NCBI RefSeq assembly: GCF_036320965.1 | Contig: NC_092289.1 | Coordinates: 24,601,778-24,665,777 of the forward strand | DNA length: 64,000 nt | Origin: Panulirus ornatus | Lineage: Eukaryota > Arthropoda > Malacostraca > Decapoda > Palinuridae | Direction of reading: 5' to 3' | Part shown: positions 44,682 to 56,524 of the stretch, one piece after another | Numbering within the stretch: the stretch's first letter is position 1 | How the letters are laid out: every line of letters begins with the position of its first letter | Made by a program: the position numbers and the translations under genes | Notes under the pieces: generated by a model | Told to the model about the DNA's origin: nothing | What the model saw: the letters and a program-made list of their open reading frames with translations, nothing else | Database searches by the model: none

Positions 44682-45880
44682 CACAGGCTTCACCATGCAG
44701 TCTTTAAGGTGATACTGGTTACTTGCCAGTAGTCGCGGTCTTGTACTACTACCTGCTTCTGTGGTTCCTTTACCTGAATCGTCCCTATATTTTCCTTCTT
44801 TCTCTGTGGTCTGTTTAACCCAAGTTTCGTCGTGGTCTCTCGCCTGTGCCTTTCTCTTTTTTTATACCTACTTATCCCTCTTCCCTTTCTCCCTCCTTTC
44901 TTCTGCCCCGTTGCTTCCTGTACTGCAGCAGCGCCGCTGTCAGCAGCAGCAGCGTGCCGGTAGTGAGGTAGTGGGAGCGTGGAGGGCCTTGGCTGCTTCA
45001 GTCAGTGCGAGCTGGACCTGTGTGGCGTGCGGTCGTGGGTTGGTCCTCCGGTGTGAGCGTTTGACTCGTATGTCTGCCAGTGCTCAGGGGCCTTGCACTC
45101 TGACCTCCTCGCTTCCTTCCCGGTCTTCCTGGTAACGTTGACCTCCAGCTTACGCCATACAACTTCCCGATCTTGGGCTACGGACGGCGGCGGGGCGGGG
45201 GGTGTCACTGGCGTTCAGTAGGAGGCCGACTTAAGCCATGTCGCGTGCTGCTGCCTTGTGTGGCGAGATGTTAATTGGAATTCTAGTGTTGGGACTGATG
45301 TGTATTGACCCATGTTAAATCTGGCATTGAATGAGTAGATTAGCGTCGCTCTTATGGCTTAGGCCAGACGACATCAAGGATTACCTAGCCATGTGGGGAT
45401 AATGTTCAGTGGAAATAACTGTCAGAACCTGGCAGGGGACGCCCTCGCCTCTGATGGTACACTCTCCTGCAGGCTCTCTCGTCTGCTCACATAGACCACG
45501 TAACTTTTTGGTGCTTGAAATTACACATTCTTTTGTGCATGTCTTGGATAGTTTAGGGATTTGAAGGGGACAGACATATTAGTTCCCTTCTCAAAAACTT
45601 AATGATCTCTTCCTCTCAGTAAACATGAATGAGAAGAAAATACTTGAGAAGCCGGTTGGCGATAGAGAAATGCTAGGCTAGTGGCCGGTTCCCGTGTGTA
45701 TAAAATCCTTTAGCCACACACACTACGCTCGAGGAAGGGGTCGTTAATGTGCATTTCTTTCGAGTCGATTTGGTCGTTTGACACCTTGATTATCCACAGC
45801 AACATGGAGGGGGTAAGTGTGCATCCTGCAGTCATGACATTGTTTCCTGGCGTCGTCATATAGATATCCAGCTTAGGAGG

Positions 45881-45882
<2 letters not shown>
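44680..45882. other. No recognised gene
   Basis: A frame at 44761-45135 (124 residues) starts hydrophobic and includes a Gln-rich stretch from cagcagcagcagcg at about 44940, but no family is recognised. The rest is unique sequence. Confidence 0.4.

Positions 45883-45953
<71 letters not shown>
45883..45953. repeat. (GA)n microsatellite
   Basis: Uninterrupted GA run of about 70 bases. Confidence 0.97.
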
Positions 45954-45956
<3 letters not shown>

Positions 45957-46079
45957 AATTCTACTTCTGGCTCTCAACCGCACGAATCTGAAACACTTTA
46001 TCGGTGATCAGTTTCTCTGGAACGTTTTAAGGCCAGATATGATAGATGTGAAACCTTTCTGCTGTTTAACGTTTTTGTT

Positions 46080-46462
46080 TTGTGTTATAGAAACAGGTCA
46101 AATAAGATGTAATCTAGAGACAGGTCGAAAGATGTGATACAGAGTCGGTCGAAAGGTGCGATTAGAGGCAGATATTAAGATGTTTTATGGAGCCAGGTCA
46201 AACGATGTGATGTAAAGAAAGGAAGTAAGAGATAATGTACAAATAGGTCATAAGATGTGACGAGATACATACAGGTCGTAAGATGTGATGATATACTTAC
46301 AGGTCGTAAGATGTGACGATATACATACAGGTCGTAAGATGTGATGATATACATACAGGTCGTAAGATGTGATGATATACATACAGGTCGTAAGATGTGA
46401 TGATATACATACAGGTCGTAAGATGTGATGATATGTATACAGGTCGTAAGATGTGATATAGA
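46080..46462. repeat. 28-bp minisatellite with degenerate left flank
   Basis: About seven good copies (46245-46462) of acaggtcgtaagatgtgatg plus atatacat. To the left, aggtcaaataagatgt and ggtcgaaagatgtgat are eroded relatives. Confidence 0.93.
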
Positions 46463-46649
46463 GAAGCATGGTAAGATAGCGGGATTATGTTCACGATATG
46501 AATATGTCATCAGTTGCTGATAGCCTGACACATCCAGCAGTCCAGTTAACAACATGAGTATTCATTATGCAAGAGATCTTCCTCCGTGAAGGTGGCCTTT
46601 ATGGGCGAGGTTGGAAATATGAGGAACTGGTGAGTGGATTAGGTCACTG

Positions 46650-46762
46650 CCGAAGACCTGTGACCTTAGTGACAAGGTCAGTGCCGAGACCTGTGACCTT
46701 TATGACAAGGTCAGTGCCGAGACTTGTGACAGTGACAAGGTCAGTGCCGAGACCTGTGAGAT
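46650..46762. repeat. 33-bp minisatellite, 3-4 copies
   Basis: Units with gacaaggtcagtgccgagac and ctgtgacctt. Each carries AGGTCA and TGACCT words. Confidence 0.9.
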
Positions 46763-47270
46763 TTCTTCCGTGATTCATCACTGAGGATCGCATGTTTTAT
46801 TTCATAAGTTATCATTGAAAATTGTTGTTTCGTTCTTCGTTCACAGGATTCTGTCCTCACTGCCTTAAGTCAGACCTGATGATCAGCAATTTGTTCTCAG
46901 GTGTTTTTTTCAGATTCGCACTCGCTCCTCCCCTGTGAATCTCTTGGCTGTGTAGTAGGACATGTGAATGATATCTTATTTCAGAATCGCTAAATTTTCC
47001 TCGATTAAATCGTCATAGAGCAGAGCAGGAGTTGCTTAAGTTCAGTTGAAAACCATTCTTTCTGACCCTCACGTGACCAGTGAGGTGAATGGATTGTGTC
47101 ATGTGTAAGCCACACTGGCATTCACTTTGTCTCATTATCATTTAGTACTTCCAGTCCTCAGGTCGTATCAGGTTTCACAAGAACAGCAGATAATGACTGT
47201 GCTCACTATCATTGTCAACAATCTCGCAGCTTGCCTGAGCTCTTATGTTATCATTGCTGAATCTGTTTTC
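46763..47270. other. Unique spacer, no gene seen
   Basis: No frame or motif of note. Confidence 0.5.
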
Positions 47271-47507
47271 TGTAGTACCTCGCTAAGTCGCCTTGTTTCA
47301 TGTAGTGCCTCGCTAAGTTGCCGTGTTTCATGTAGTGCCTCGCTAAGTCGCCGTGTTTCATGTAGTGCCTCGCTAAGTCGCCGTGTTTCATGCAGTGCCT
47401 CGTTAAGTCGCCGTGTTTCATGTAGTGCCTCGCTAAGTCGCCGTGTTTCATGCAGTGCCTCGCTAAGTCGCCGTGTTTCATGTAGTGCCTCGTTAAGTCG
47501 CCGTGGT
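47271..47507. repeat. 30-bp minisatellite, about 8 copies
   Basis: Unit with tgtagtgcctcgctaagtcg and ccgtgtttca. A 30-base unit keeps one frame open on each strand. Confidence 0.95.
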
Positions 47508-47844
47508 CGTATCTCACTTCAGCATAATCTGGCAACATATCCCACCGAAGAATTTTTAATTCAGATTTATATGACAACTCGTTCTCTTATTACATAATAG
47601 ATTGCTTATATATATTTCAGCTCCCGCGATGTGTGGCATAATAGAAAATCTTATTTCGAAAACACTGTGTTAGCCAGGGAGAGGCGCCCGGCCTTTTGGG
47701 GATTTCTTTATTATTTAGGGTTATCGTTGTTGCTCCGGTGGTTTATAAAGCTTCTGCTCTCGTGTAATTGTAGGTTGCGGGTCGTGATATTGCTTCTTGG
47801 AGCCAAATGCGCTGCTGTACGACTGTCTCCATTACTTGTAACAG
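47508..47844. other. Unique spacer, no gene seen
   Basis: Short unique sequence between the minisatellite and an inverted LINE fragment. Confidence 0.5.
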
Positions 47845-48045
47845 AGGCCACATGGTCCTTCTTGCCACGTTTTCTTATAGATCCTCCAATAACTTGCACT
47901 CCTTCCTCCTAAGTAACTCCCAAACACCTCTCTTTTCTCTTTCAGTGGCAACTTTACTTTTTCATTACACCACTTCCTACCATTTCTAATATGCCCACCT
48001 TTCACATACAACATGCATCTCTTCCACATGCATCGCTGCTTCCCT
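47845..48045 (-). mobile_element. LINE linker fragment in inverted orientation
   Basis: The minus frame reads GGHIRNGRKWCNEKVKLPLK and EKREVFGSYLGGRSA, matching GGLFRKGSEWWDEEVRVLVK and EKREAFGRFLQGKNA of the intact ORF. The fragment ends at gcttccctaaatgc, and a forward LINE copy begins within about three bases. It is more diverged than that forward copy. Confidence 0.85.
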
Positions 48046-48047
48046 AA

Positions 48048-48764
48048 ATGCCTGAGTTTGGTAAAGTGTGTGAAAGAAGAAAGTTAAGAGTAAATGTGAA
48101 TAAGAGCAAGGTTATTAGGTACAGTAGGGTTGAGGGTCAAGTCAATTGGGAGGTAAGTTTGAATGGAGAAAAACTGGAGGAAGTGAAGTGTTTTAGATAT
48201 CTGGGAGTGGATCTGACAGCGGATGGAACCATGGAAGCGGAAGTGGATCATAGGGTGGGGGAGGGGGCGAAAATCCTGGGAGCCTTGAAGAATGTGTGGA
48301 AGTCGAGAACATTATCTCGGAAAGCAAAAATGGGTATGTTTGAAGGAATAGTGGTTCCAACAATGTTGTATGGTTGCGAGGCGTGGGCTATGGATAGAGT
48401 TGTGCGCAGGAGGATGGATGTGCTGGAAATGAGATGTTTGAGGACAATGTGTGGTGTGAGGTGGTTTGATCGAGTAAGTAATGTAAGGGTAAGAGAGATG
48501 TGTGGAAATAAAAAGAGCGTGGTTGAGAGAGCAGAATAGGGTGTTTTGAAATGGTTTGGGCACATGGAGAGAATGAGTGAGGAAAGATTGACCAAGAGGA
48601 TATATGTGTCGGAGGTGGAGGGAACGAGGAGAAGTGGGAGACCAAATTAGAGGTGGAAAGATGGAGTGAAAAAGATTTTGAGTGATCGGGGCCTGAACAT
48701 GCAAGAGGGTGAAAGGCGGGCAAGGAATAGAGTGAATTGGATCGATGTGGTATACCGGGGTTGA
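48048..48764 (+). pseudogene. LINE ORF remnant of copy 6
   Basis: The frame is close to the intact ORF, but a TAG at 48537-48539 replaces a Glu codon in VERAEEGV, and a second TAG lies near 48648 (Trp in PNWRW). The lesions are few, so this is a fairly young insertion. Confidence 0.9.
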
Positions 48765-49202
48765 CGTGTTGTCAGTGGATTGAATCAGGGCATGTGAAGC
48801 GTCTGGGGTAAACCATGGAAAGTTGTGTGGGGCCTGGATGTGGAAAGGGAGCTGTGGTTTCGGGCATTATTGCATGACAGCTAGAGACTGAGTGTGAACG
48901 AATGAGGCCTTTGTTGTCTTTTCCTAGCGCTACCTCGCACACATGAAGGGGGAGGGGGATGGTTTTCCATGTGTGGCGAGGTGGCGATGGGAATGAATAA
49001 AGGCAGTGTGAATTGTGTGCATGGGTATATATGTATGTGTCTGTGTGTGTATATATATGTGTACATTGAGATGTATAGGTATGTATATTTGCGTGTGTGG
49101 ACGTGTGTGTAGATGCATGTGTATGGGGGTGGGTTGGGCCATTTCTTTCGTCTGTTTCCTTGCGCTACCTCGCAAACGCGGTAGACAGCGACAAAGCAAA
49201 AT
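48048..49202 (+). mobile_element. RTE-like LINE, 5'-truncated copy 6 with long 3' UTR
   Basis: The copy starts in the RT domain just after the FADD block (gagtttggtaaagtgtg) and carries the full C-terminal coding part, then a long 3' UTR. Between tgtgt (48827) and aggtatgtatatttgcg (49076) it holds about 250 bases that the short-form copies lack. The tail ends gacaaagc and passes into (AAAT)n and (TA)n. Confidence 0.92.
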
Positions 49203-49216
49203 AAATAAATAAAATA

Positions 49217-49220
<4 letters not shown>

Positions 49221-49293
<73 letters not shown>
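49221..49293. repeat. (TA)n joint between LINE copies 6 and 7
   Basis: TA run directly between the tail of copy 6 and the 5' break of copy 7, both on the plus strand. Confidence 0.97.
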
Positions 49294-49295
<2 letters not shown>

Positions 49296-50150
49296 GGATG
49301 GGATTGTTAGGAAGGTGAATGCAAGAGTTTTGGAAAGAGGGGCAAGTATGCAGTCTGTTGTGGCTGAGAGAGCTTGGGAAGTGTGTCAGTTGTTCGCTGA
49401 TGATACAGCGCTGATGGCTGATTCGGGTGAGAAATGCAGAAACTGGTGACTGAGTTTGGTAAAGTGTATGAAAGAAGAAAGCTGAGAGTAAATGTGAATA
49501 AAAGTAAGGTTATTAAGTACAGTAGGGTTGAGGGACAAATCAGTTGGAAGGTAAGTATGAATGGAGAAAGACTGGAGTAAGTGAAGTGTTTTAGATATCT
49601 GGGAGAGGATTTGGCAGCGGATGGAACCATGGAAGCGGAAGTGAATCACAGGGCGGGAGAGGGGGTGAAAGTTCTGGGAGCGTTGAAAAATGTGTGGAAG
49701 TCGAGAACGTTATCTTGGAAAGCAAAAATGGGTATGTTTGAAGGAATAGTGGTTCCAACAATGTTATATGGTTGCGAGGCATGGGCTTGTGCGGAGGAGG
49801 GGGATGTGCTGGAAATGAGATGTTTTAGGACAATTTGTGGTGTGAGGTAGTTTGATCGAGTAAGTAATGAAAGGGTAAGAGAGATTTGTGGTAATGAAAA
49901 GAGTGTGGTTGAGAGAGCACAAGAGGGTGTTTTGAAATGGTTTGGTCACATGGAGAGAATGAGTGAGGAAAGATTGACAAAGAGGATATATGTGTCAGAG
50001 GTGGATGGAACGAGGAGAAGTGGGAGACCAAATTGGAGATGTAAAGATGGAGTGAAAAAGATTTTGAATGATCAGGGCCTGAACATGCAGGAGGGTGAAA
50101 GGCGTGCAAGGAATAGAGTGAATTGGAACGATGTGGTATACCGGGGTCGA
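49294..50150 (+). pseudogene. LINE ORF remnant of copy 7
   Basis: One Leu codon is lost before the Asp pair (QLFADDTAL for QLLFADDTAL), a one-base loss follows near 49435, and TAA lies at 49578-49580. The RR in DRVVRRRMD is replaced by a shortened ACAEEGD segment, a change also seen in copy 9. Confidence 0.88.
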
Positions 50151-50585
50151 CGTGCTGTCAATGGATTGAACCAGGGCATGTGGAGCGTCTGGGGTTAAAC
50201 ATGGAAAGTTGTGTGGGGCCTGGATGTGGAAAGGGAGCTGCGGTTTTAGTGCATTATACATGACAGCTAGAGACTGAGTGTGAACGAATGTGGCCTTTGT
50301 TGTCTTTTCCTAGCGCTACCTCGCGCTCATGCGGGGGAAGGGGTTGTCATTTCATGTGTGGCGGGGTGGCGACGGTAATGAATAAGGGCAGACAGTATGA
50401 ATTATGTACATGTGTATATATGTATATGTCTGTGTGTATATATATGTGTATACGTTGAGATGTATAGTATGTATATTTGCGTGTGTGGACGTGTATGTAT
50501 ATACATGTGTATGTGGGTGGGTTGGGCCATTCTTTCGTCTGTTTCCTTGCGCTACCTCGCTAACGCGGGAGACAGCGACAAAGTA
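49294..50585 (+). mobile_element. RTE-like LINE, 5'-truncated copy 7, older
   Basis: The copy begins atggatgggattgttagg in the motif B region at the TA joint, with ATGG shared between array edge and LINE. It has the long 3' UTR form and ends gacaaagtat at 50585. Confidence 0.9.
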
Positions 50586-50599
50586 TGATAGATATAGAT

Positions 50600-50602
<3 letters not shown>

Positions 50603-50656
<54 letters not shown>
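50603..50656. repeat. (TA)n joint between LINE copies 7 and 8
   Basis: TA run, continuous with the start of copy 8. Confidence 0.97.
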
Positions 50657-50658
<2 letters not shown>

Positions 50659-52724
50659 AAGTAAGGGGAGTGGGGGAGGAATGGGATGTATTTAGGGAAT
50701 CAGTGATGGATTGCGCAAAAGATGCTTGTGACATGAGAAGCGTGGGAGGTGGGTTGATTAGAAAGGGTAGTGAGAGGTGGGATGAAGAAGTAAGATTATT
50801 AGTGAAAGAGAAGAGAGAGGCATTTGGACGATTTTTGCAGGGAAAAATGCAATTGAGTGGGAGATGTATAAAAGAAAGAGACAGGAGGTCAAGAGAAAGG
50901 TGCAAGAGGTGAAAAAGAGGGCAAATGAGAGTTGGGGTGAGAGAGTATCATTAAATTTTAGGGAGAATAAAAAGATGTTCTGGAAGGAGGTAAATAAAGT
51001 GCGTAAGACAAGGGAGCAAATGGGAACTTTAGTGAAGGGCGCTAATGGGGAGGTGATAACAAGTAGTGGTGATGTAAGAAGGAGATGGAGTGAGTATTTT
51101 GAAGGTTTGTTGAATGTGTTTGATGATAGAGTGGCAGATATAGGGTGTCTTGGTCGAGGTGGTGTGCAAAGTGAGAGGGTTGGGGAAAATGATTTGGTAA
51201 ATAGAGAAGAGGTAGTAAAAGCTTTACGGAAGATGAAAGCCGGCAAGGCAGCAGGTTTGGATGGTATTGCAGTGGAATTTATTAAAAAGGGGGGTGACTG
51301 TATTGTTGACTGGTTGGTAAGGTTATTTAATGTATGTATGACTCATGGTGAGGTGCCTGAGGATTGGCGGAAGGCGTGCATAGTGCCATTGTACAAAGGC
51401 AAAGGGGATAAGAGTGAGTGCTCAAATTACAGAGGTATAAGTTTGTTGAGTATTCCTGGTAAATTATATGGGAGGGTATTGATTGAGAGGGTGAAGGCAT
51501 GTACAGAGCATCAGATTGGGGAAGAGCAGTGTGGTTTCAGAAGTGGTAGAGGATGTGTGGATTAGATGTTTGCTTTGAAGAATGTATGTGAGAAATACTT
51601 AGAAAAGCAAATGGATTTGTATGTAGCATTTATGGATCTGGAGAAGGCATATGATAGAGTTGATAGAGATGCTCTGTGGAAGGTATGAAGAATATATGGT
51701 GTGGATGGCAAGTTGTTGGAAGCAGTGAAAAGTTTTTATCGAGGATGTAAGGCATGTGTACGTGTAAGAAGGGAAGAAAGTGATTGGTTCTCAGTGAATG
51801 TAGGTTTGCGGCAGGGGTGTGTGATGTCTCCATGGTTGTTTAATTTGTTTATGGATGGGGTTGTTAGGGAGGTGAATGCAAGAGTTTTGGAAAGAGGGAC
51901 AAGAATGAAGTCTGTTGTGGATGAGAGAGCTTGGGAAGTGAGTCAGTTGTTGTTTGCTGATGATACAGTGCTGGTGGCTGATTCATATGAGAAACTGCAG
52001 AAGCTGGTGACTGAGTTTGGTAAAGTGTGTGAAAGAAGAAAGTTAAGAGTAAATGTAAATAAGAGCAAGGTTATTAGGTACAGTAGGGTTGAGGGTCAAG
52101 TCAACTGGGAGGTGAGTTTGAATGGAGAAAAACTGGAGGAAGTAAAGTGTTTTAGATATCTGGGAGTGGATCTGACAGCGGATGGAACCATGGAAGCGGA
52201 AGTGAATCATAGGGTGGGGGAGGGGGCGAAAATTCTGGGAGCCTTGAAGAATGTGTGGAAGTCGAGAACATTATCTCGGAAAGCAAAAATGGGTATGTTT
52301 GAAGGAATAGTGGTTCTAAAAATGTTGTATGGTTGCGAGGCGTGGGCTATGGATAGAGTTGTGCGCAGGAGGATGGATGTGCTGGAAATGAGATGTTTGA
52401 GGACAGTGTGTGGTGTGAGGTGGTTTGATCGAGTAAGTAATGTAAGGGTAAGAGAGATGTGTGGAAATAAAAAGAGCGTGGTTGAGAGAGCAGAAGAGGG
52501 TGTTTTGAAATGGTTTGGGCACATGGAGAGAATGAGTGAGGAAAGATTGACCAAGAGGATATATGAGTCGGAGGTGGAGGGAACGAGGAGAAGTGGAAGA
52601 CCAAATTGGAGGTGGAAAGATTAAGTGAAAAAGATTTTGAGTGATCGGGGCCTGAACATGCAGGAGGGTGAAAGGCGGGCAAGGAATAGAGTGAATTGGA
52701 TCGATGTGGTATACCGGGGTTGAC
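50657..52724 (+). pseudogene. LINE ORF remnant of copy 8
   Basis: A frameshift lies near 50840-50860 in the A-run of the GKNA codons. TAG at 51563-51565 replaces Gln in GCVDQVF, TGA at 51686-51688 replaces Leu in KVLRIYG, and TAA at 52622-52624 falls near the C-terminus. The Asp pair in LLFADDTVL is kept. Confidence 0.92.
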
Positions 52725-52905
52725 GTGCTGTCAGTGGATTGAACCAGGGCATGTGAAGCGTCTGGGGTAATCCATGGAAAGCTGTGTAGGTATGTATATT
52801 TGCGTGTGTGGACGTGTATGTATATACATGTGTATGGGGTTGGGTTGGGCCATTTCTTTCGTCTATTTCCTTGCGCTACCTCGCAAACGCGGGAAACAGC
52901 GACAA
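50657..52905 (+). mobile_element. RTE-like LINE, 5'-truncated copy 8
   Basis: The copy starts ggaagtaaggggagtgg, in the linker after the endonuclease; the preceding atgg is shared with the intact LINE. It continues through RT and C-terminus to the short-form 3' UTR and tail at about 52905. Confidence 0.93.
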
Positions 52906-52921
52906 AGCAAAAAAGAAAAAA

Positions 52922-52922
<1 letters not shown>

Positions 52923-52982
<60 letters not shown>
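52923..52982. repeat. (TA)n joint after LINE copy 8
   Basis: TA run between the tail of copy 8 and a tail-only fragment. Confidence 0.97.
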
Positions 52983-52985
<3 letters not shown>

Positions 52986-53086
52986 GTGTGTGTGTGTGTA
53001 TGTGCATATGAGTGTGAGAGTGGATGGGCCATTCTTGGTCTGTTTCCTGGCGCTCCCTCGCTGACGCGGGAAAAAGCGATTACGTA

Positions 53087-53092
<6 letters not shown>
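52983..53092 (+). mobile_element. Tail-only fragment, variant family
   Basis: The fragment contains a short GT run, catatgagtgtgagagtgg, atgggccattc, tctgtttcctggcgctccc and tgacgcgggaaaaagcg. It is related to 32236-32451 and 56447-56524, and lies between two (TA)n arrays with no coding part. Confidence 0.75.

Positions 53093-53153
<61 letters not shown>
53088..53153. repeat. (TA)n joint before LINE copy 9
   Basis: TA run ending where copy 9 begins. Confidence 0.97.
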
Positions 53154-53157
<4 letters not shown>

Positions 53158-56100
53158 TTCTAAAAGGGGAAACGGAAGGAGTCGTGCGGGGAGTGCTCAT
53201 CCTCCTCGAAGGCTCTGATTGGGGTGTCTAAATGTGAGTGGATGTGACCAAGAAGAGAAAAAATGAGAGATAGGTAGTATGTTTGAGGAAAGGAACCTGG
53301 ATGTTTCGGCTCTGAGTGAAACGAAGCTCAAGGGTAAAGGTGAAGAGTGGTTTGGGAATGTTTTGGGAGTAAAGTCAGGTGTTGGTGAGAGGACAAGAGC
53401 AAAGGAAGGAATGCGTACTCCTGAAGCAGGAGTTGTAGGGCTATGTGATAGAGTGTAAGAAAGTAAACTAGATTGATATGGAGAGAGTTGGGTGATTATT
53501 GGAGAATATGCACCTGGTCATGAGAAAATCATCAGAGGCAAGTGTTTTGGGAGCATCTGAGTGAGTGTGTTAGCAGCTTTGATGCACGAGACCGGGTTAT
53601 AGTGGTGGGTGATTTGAATGCATTTGAGGGTATAATTGATGGACATGGGGTGTTCAGTTTTGTAAATGGAAATGGCGAAGAGCTTGTAGATTTGTGTGCT
53701 AAAAAAGGACGGGTGATTGGGAATACCTGGATTGAAAAGAGAGGTATACATAAGTATACGTATCTAAGTAAGAGAGATGGCCAGAGAGCATTATTGGATT
53801 ACGTGTTAATTGATAGGCACGTGCAAGAGACTTTTGGATGTTAATGTGCTGAGAGGGGCAACTGGAGGGATGTCTGATCATTATCTAGTGAAGGAGAAGG
53901 GGATGATTCGTAGAGGTTTTCAGAAAAGAAGAGAAAATGTTGGGGAGAAGAGAGTGGTGACAGTAAGTGAGCTTGGAAAGGAGACTTGTGTGAGGAAGTA
54001 CCAGGAGAGATTGGGTGCAGAATGGAAAAAGGTGAGAGCAAATGACGTAAGGGGGGTGAGGGAGGAATGGGATGTGTTTAAGGAAGCAGTGATGGCTTGC
54101 GCAAAAGATGCTTGTGGCATGAGAAAGGTGAGAGGTGGGCAGATTAGAAAGGGTAGTGAGTGGTGGGATGTAGAAGTAAGATTGTTAGTGAAAGAGAAGG
54201 GAGAGGCGTTTGGACGATTTTTGCAAGGAAGTAATGCGAATGACTGGGGGATGTATAAAAGAAAGAGGCAGGAGGTCAGGAGAAAGGTGCAAGAGGCGAA
54301 AAAGAGGGCAAATGAGAGTTGGGGTGAGAGAGTATCATTGAATTTGGGGGAGAATAAAAATGTTTTGTAAGGAGGAAAATAATGTGCGTAAGACAAAGAG
54401 AACAAATGGGAATATCGGTGCAGGGGGCTAATGGGGAGGTAATAACAAGTAGTGGTGAAGTGAGAAGATGGAAGGAGTATTTTGAAAGTTTGTTTAATGT
54501 GTTTGATGATAGAGTGGCAGATATAGGGTGTTTTGGTCGAGGTGGTGTGCGAAGTGAGAGGGTCAGGGAGATTGGTTTGGTAAACAGAGAAGAGGTAGTG
54601 AAAGCGTTGCAGAAGATGAAAGCCGGCAAGGTGGCGGGTTTGGATGGTATTGTAGTGGAATTTATTAAAAAAAAAAAAGGGGGGGGTGACACTGTTGTTG
54701 ACTGGTTGGTAAGGATATTCAATATATGTATGGTTCATGGTGAGGTGCCTGAGGATTGGCGGAATGCATGCATAGTGCCATTGCATAAAGTGAAAGGAGA
54801 TAAAGGTGAGTGTTCAAATTAGAGGCATAAGTTTGTTGAGTATTCCTGGGAAATTATATGGGAGGGTATTGCCTTTACAGGCATGTACAGAGGATCAGAT
54901 TGGGGAAGAGCAGTGTGGTGTCAGAAGAGGTAGAGGATGTGTGGATCAGGTGTTTGCTTTGAAGAATGTATGTGAGAAATACTTAGGAAAACAGATGGAT
55001 TTCTAAGTAACATTTATGGATCTGGAGAAGGCATATGATAGGATGGATAGAGATGCTTTGTAGAAGGTTTTAAGAGTATATGCTGTGGGAGGTAAGTTGC
55101 TAGAAGCAGTGAAAAGTTTTTACCAGGGATGTAAGTCATATGTACGAATAGGAAGAGGGGAAAGTGATTGGTTTCCAGTGAATGTCGGTTTGCGGCAGGG
55201 GTGCGTGATGTCTCCATGGCTGTTTAATTTGTTTATGGATGGGGTGGTTAGGGAGGTGAATGCAAGAGTTTTGGAGAGAGAGGCAAGTATGCAGTGTGTT
55301 CTGGATGAGAGGGCTTGGGAAGTGAGTCAATTGTTGTTCGCTGATGATACAGCGCTGGTGGCTGATTCGAGTGAAAAACTGCAGAAGTTGGTGACTGAGT
55401 TTTGTAAAGTGTGTGAAAGAAGAAAGCTGATAGTGATTGTGAATAAGAGCAAGGTTATTAAGTTCAGTAGGGTTGAGGGACAAGTAATTTGGGAGGTAAA
55501 TTTGAATGGAGAAAAACTGGAGGATGTGAAGTGTTTTACATATCTGGGAGTGGACTTCGCAGCGGATGGAACCATGGAAGCGGAAGTGACTCACGGGTTC
55601 GGGAGGGAGCGAAGGTCCTGGGAGCGTTGAAGAATGTGTGCAAGACGAGAACTTTATCTCGGAGAGCAAAATTGGTTATGTTTGAAGGAATAGTGGTTCC
55701 AACAATGTTATGTGGTTGCGAGGCATGGGCTTGTGCCGAGGAGGGTGGATGTGTTGGAAATGAAATGTTTGAGGACAATATGTGGTGTGAGGTGGTTTGA
55801 TAAAGAAAGTAATGAAAGGGTAAGAGAGATGTGTGGTGATAAAAAGAGAGCATAAGAGGATTTGTAGTAATGGACACATGGAGAGATTGACAAAGAGGAT
55901 GTATGTGTCATGTGGAACGAAGGAGAAGCGGGAGACCAAATTGGAGGTGGAAAGATGTAGTGAAAAAGATTTTAGGGATCGGGGCCTGAACATCAGGAGG
56001 GTGAAAGGCATGCAAAGAATAGAGTGAATTAGAACGATGCGGTATACCGGGGTCGATGTGCTGTCACTGGATTGAACCAGGGCGTGTGAAGCGTCTGGGG

Positions 56101-56300
56101 TAAACCATGGAAAGTTTTGTGGGGCCTGGATATGGAAAGGGAGCTGTGGTTTCGGTGCATTACACATGACAGCTAGAGACTTGAGTGTGAACGAATGTGG
56201 CCTTTTTTCTCTCTTTTTTTCCTGGCGCTACGTCGCTGAACGGGGGGGGGGGGGAATTCTGTTTCCTGTGTGACGGGGTAGTGATGGAAATGGATAAAGG
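53154..56300 (+). mobile_element. RTE-like LINE, nearly full-length old copy 9
   Basis: The copy begins actttctaaaaggggaaac, matching the last bases of the 5' UTR and the first codons of the intact copy. It covers endonuclease, linker, RT, C-terminus and the first part of the long 3' UTR (tggggcctgg, catgacagctagagact, gaacgaatgtggcc). It is clearly more diverged than copies 1-3, 5 and 8. Confidence 0.92.
53170..56060 (+). pseudogene. LINE ORF remnants of copy 9
   Basis: Open pieces are 53542-53844 (endonuclease, VVGDLNA and TYLSKRDGQRALLDYVLID), 53810-54370 (MSDHYLV and linker), 54382-54822 (start of RT), 54806-55006 and 55085-55630 (LLFADDTAL and beyond). At least five frameshifts or stops separate them, including an expanded A/G run near 54668-54685. 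The endonuclease fold has lost several residues after GDLNA. Confidence 0.9.
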
Positions 56301-56306
56301 CAGCAA

Positions 56307-56524
<218 letters not shown>

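Noticed and set aside
44761..45135. 124-residue frame with hydrophobic start as a secreted protein
   Set aside because: The hydrophobic part follows from a pyrimidine-rich stretch, and the rest has no recognisable domain.
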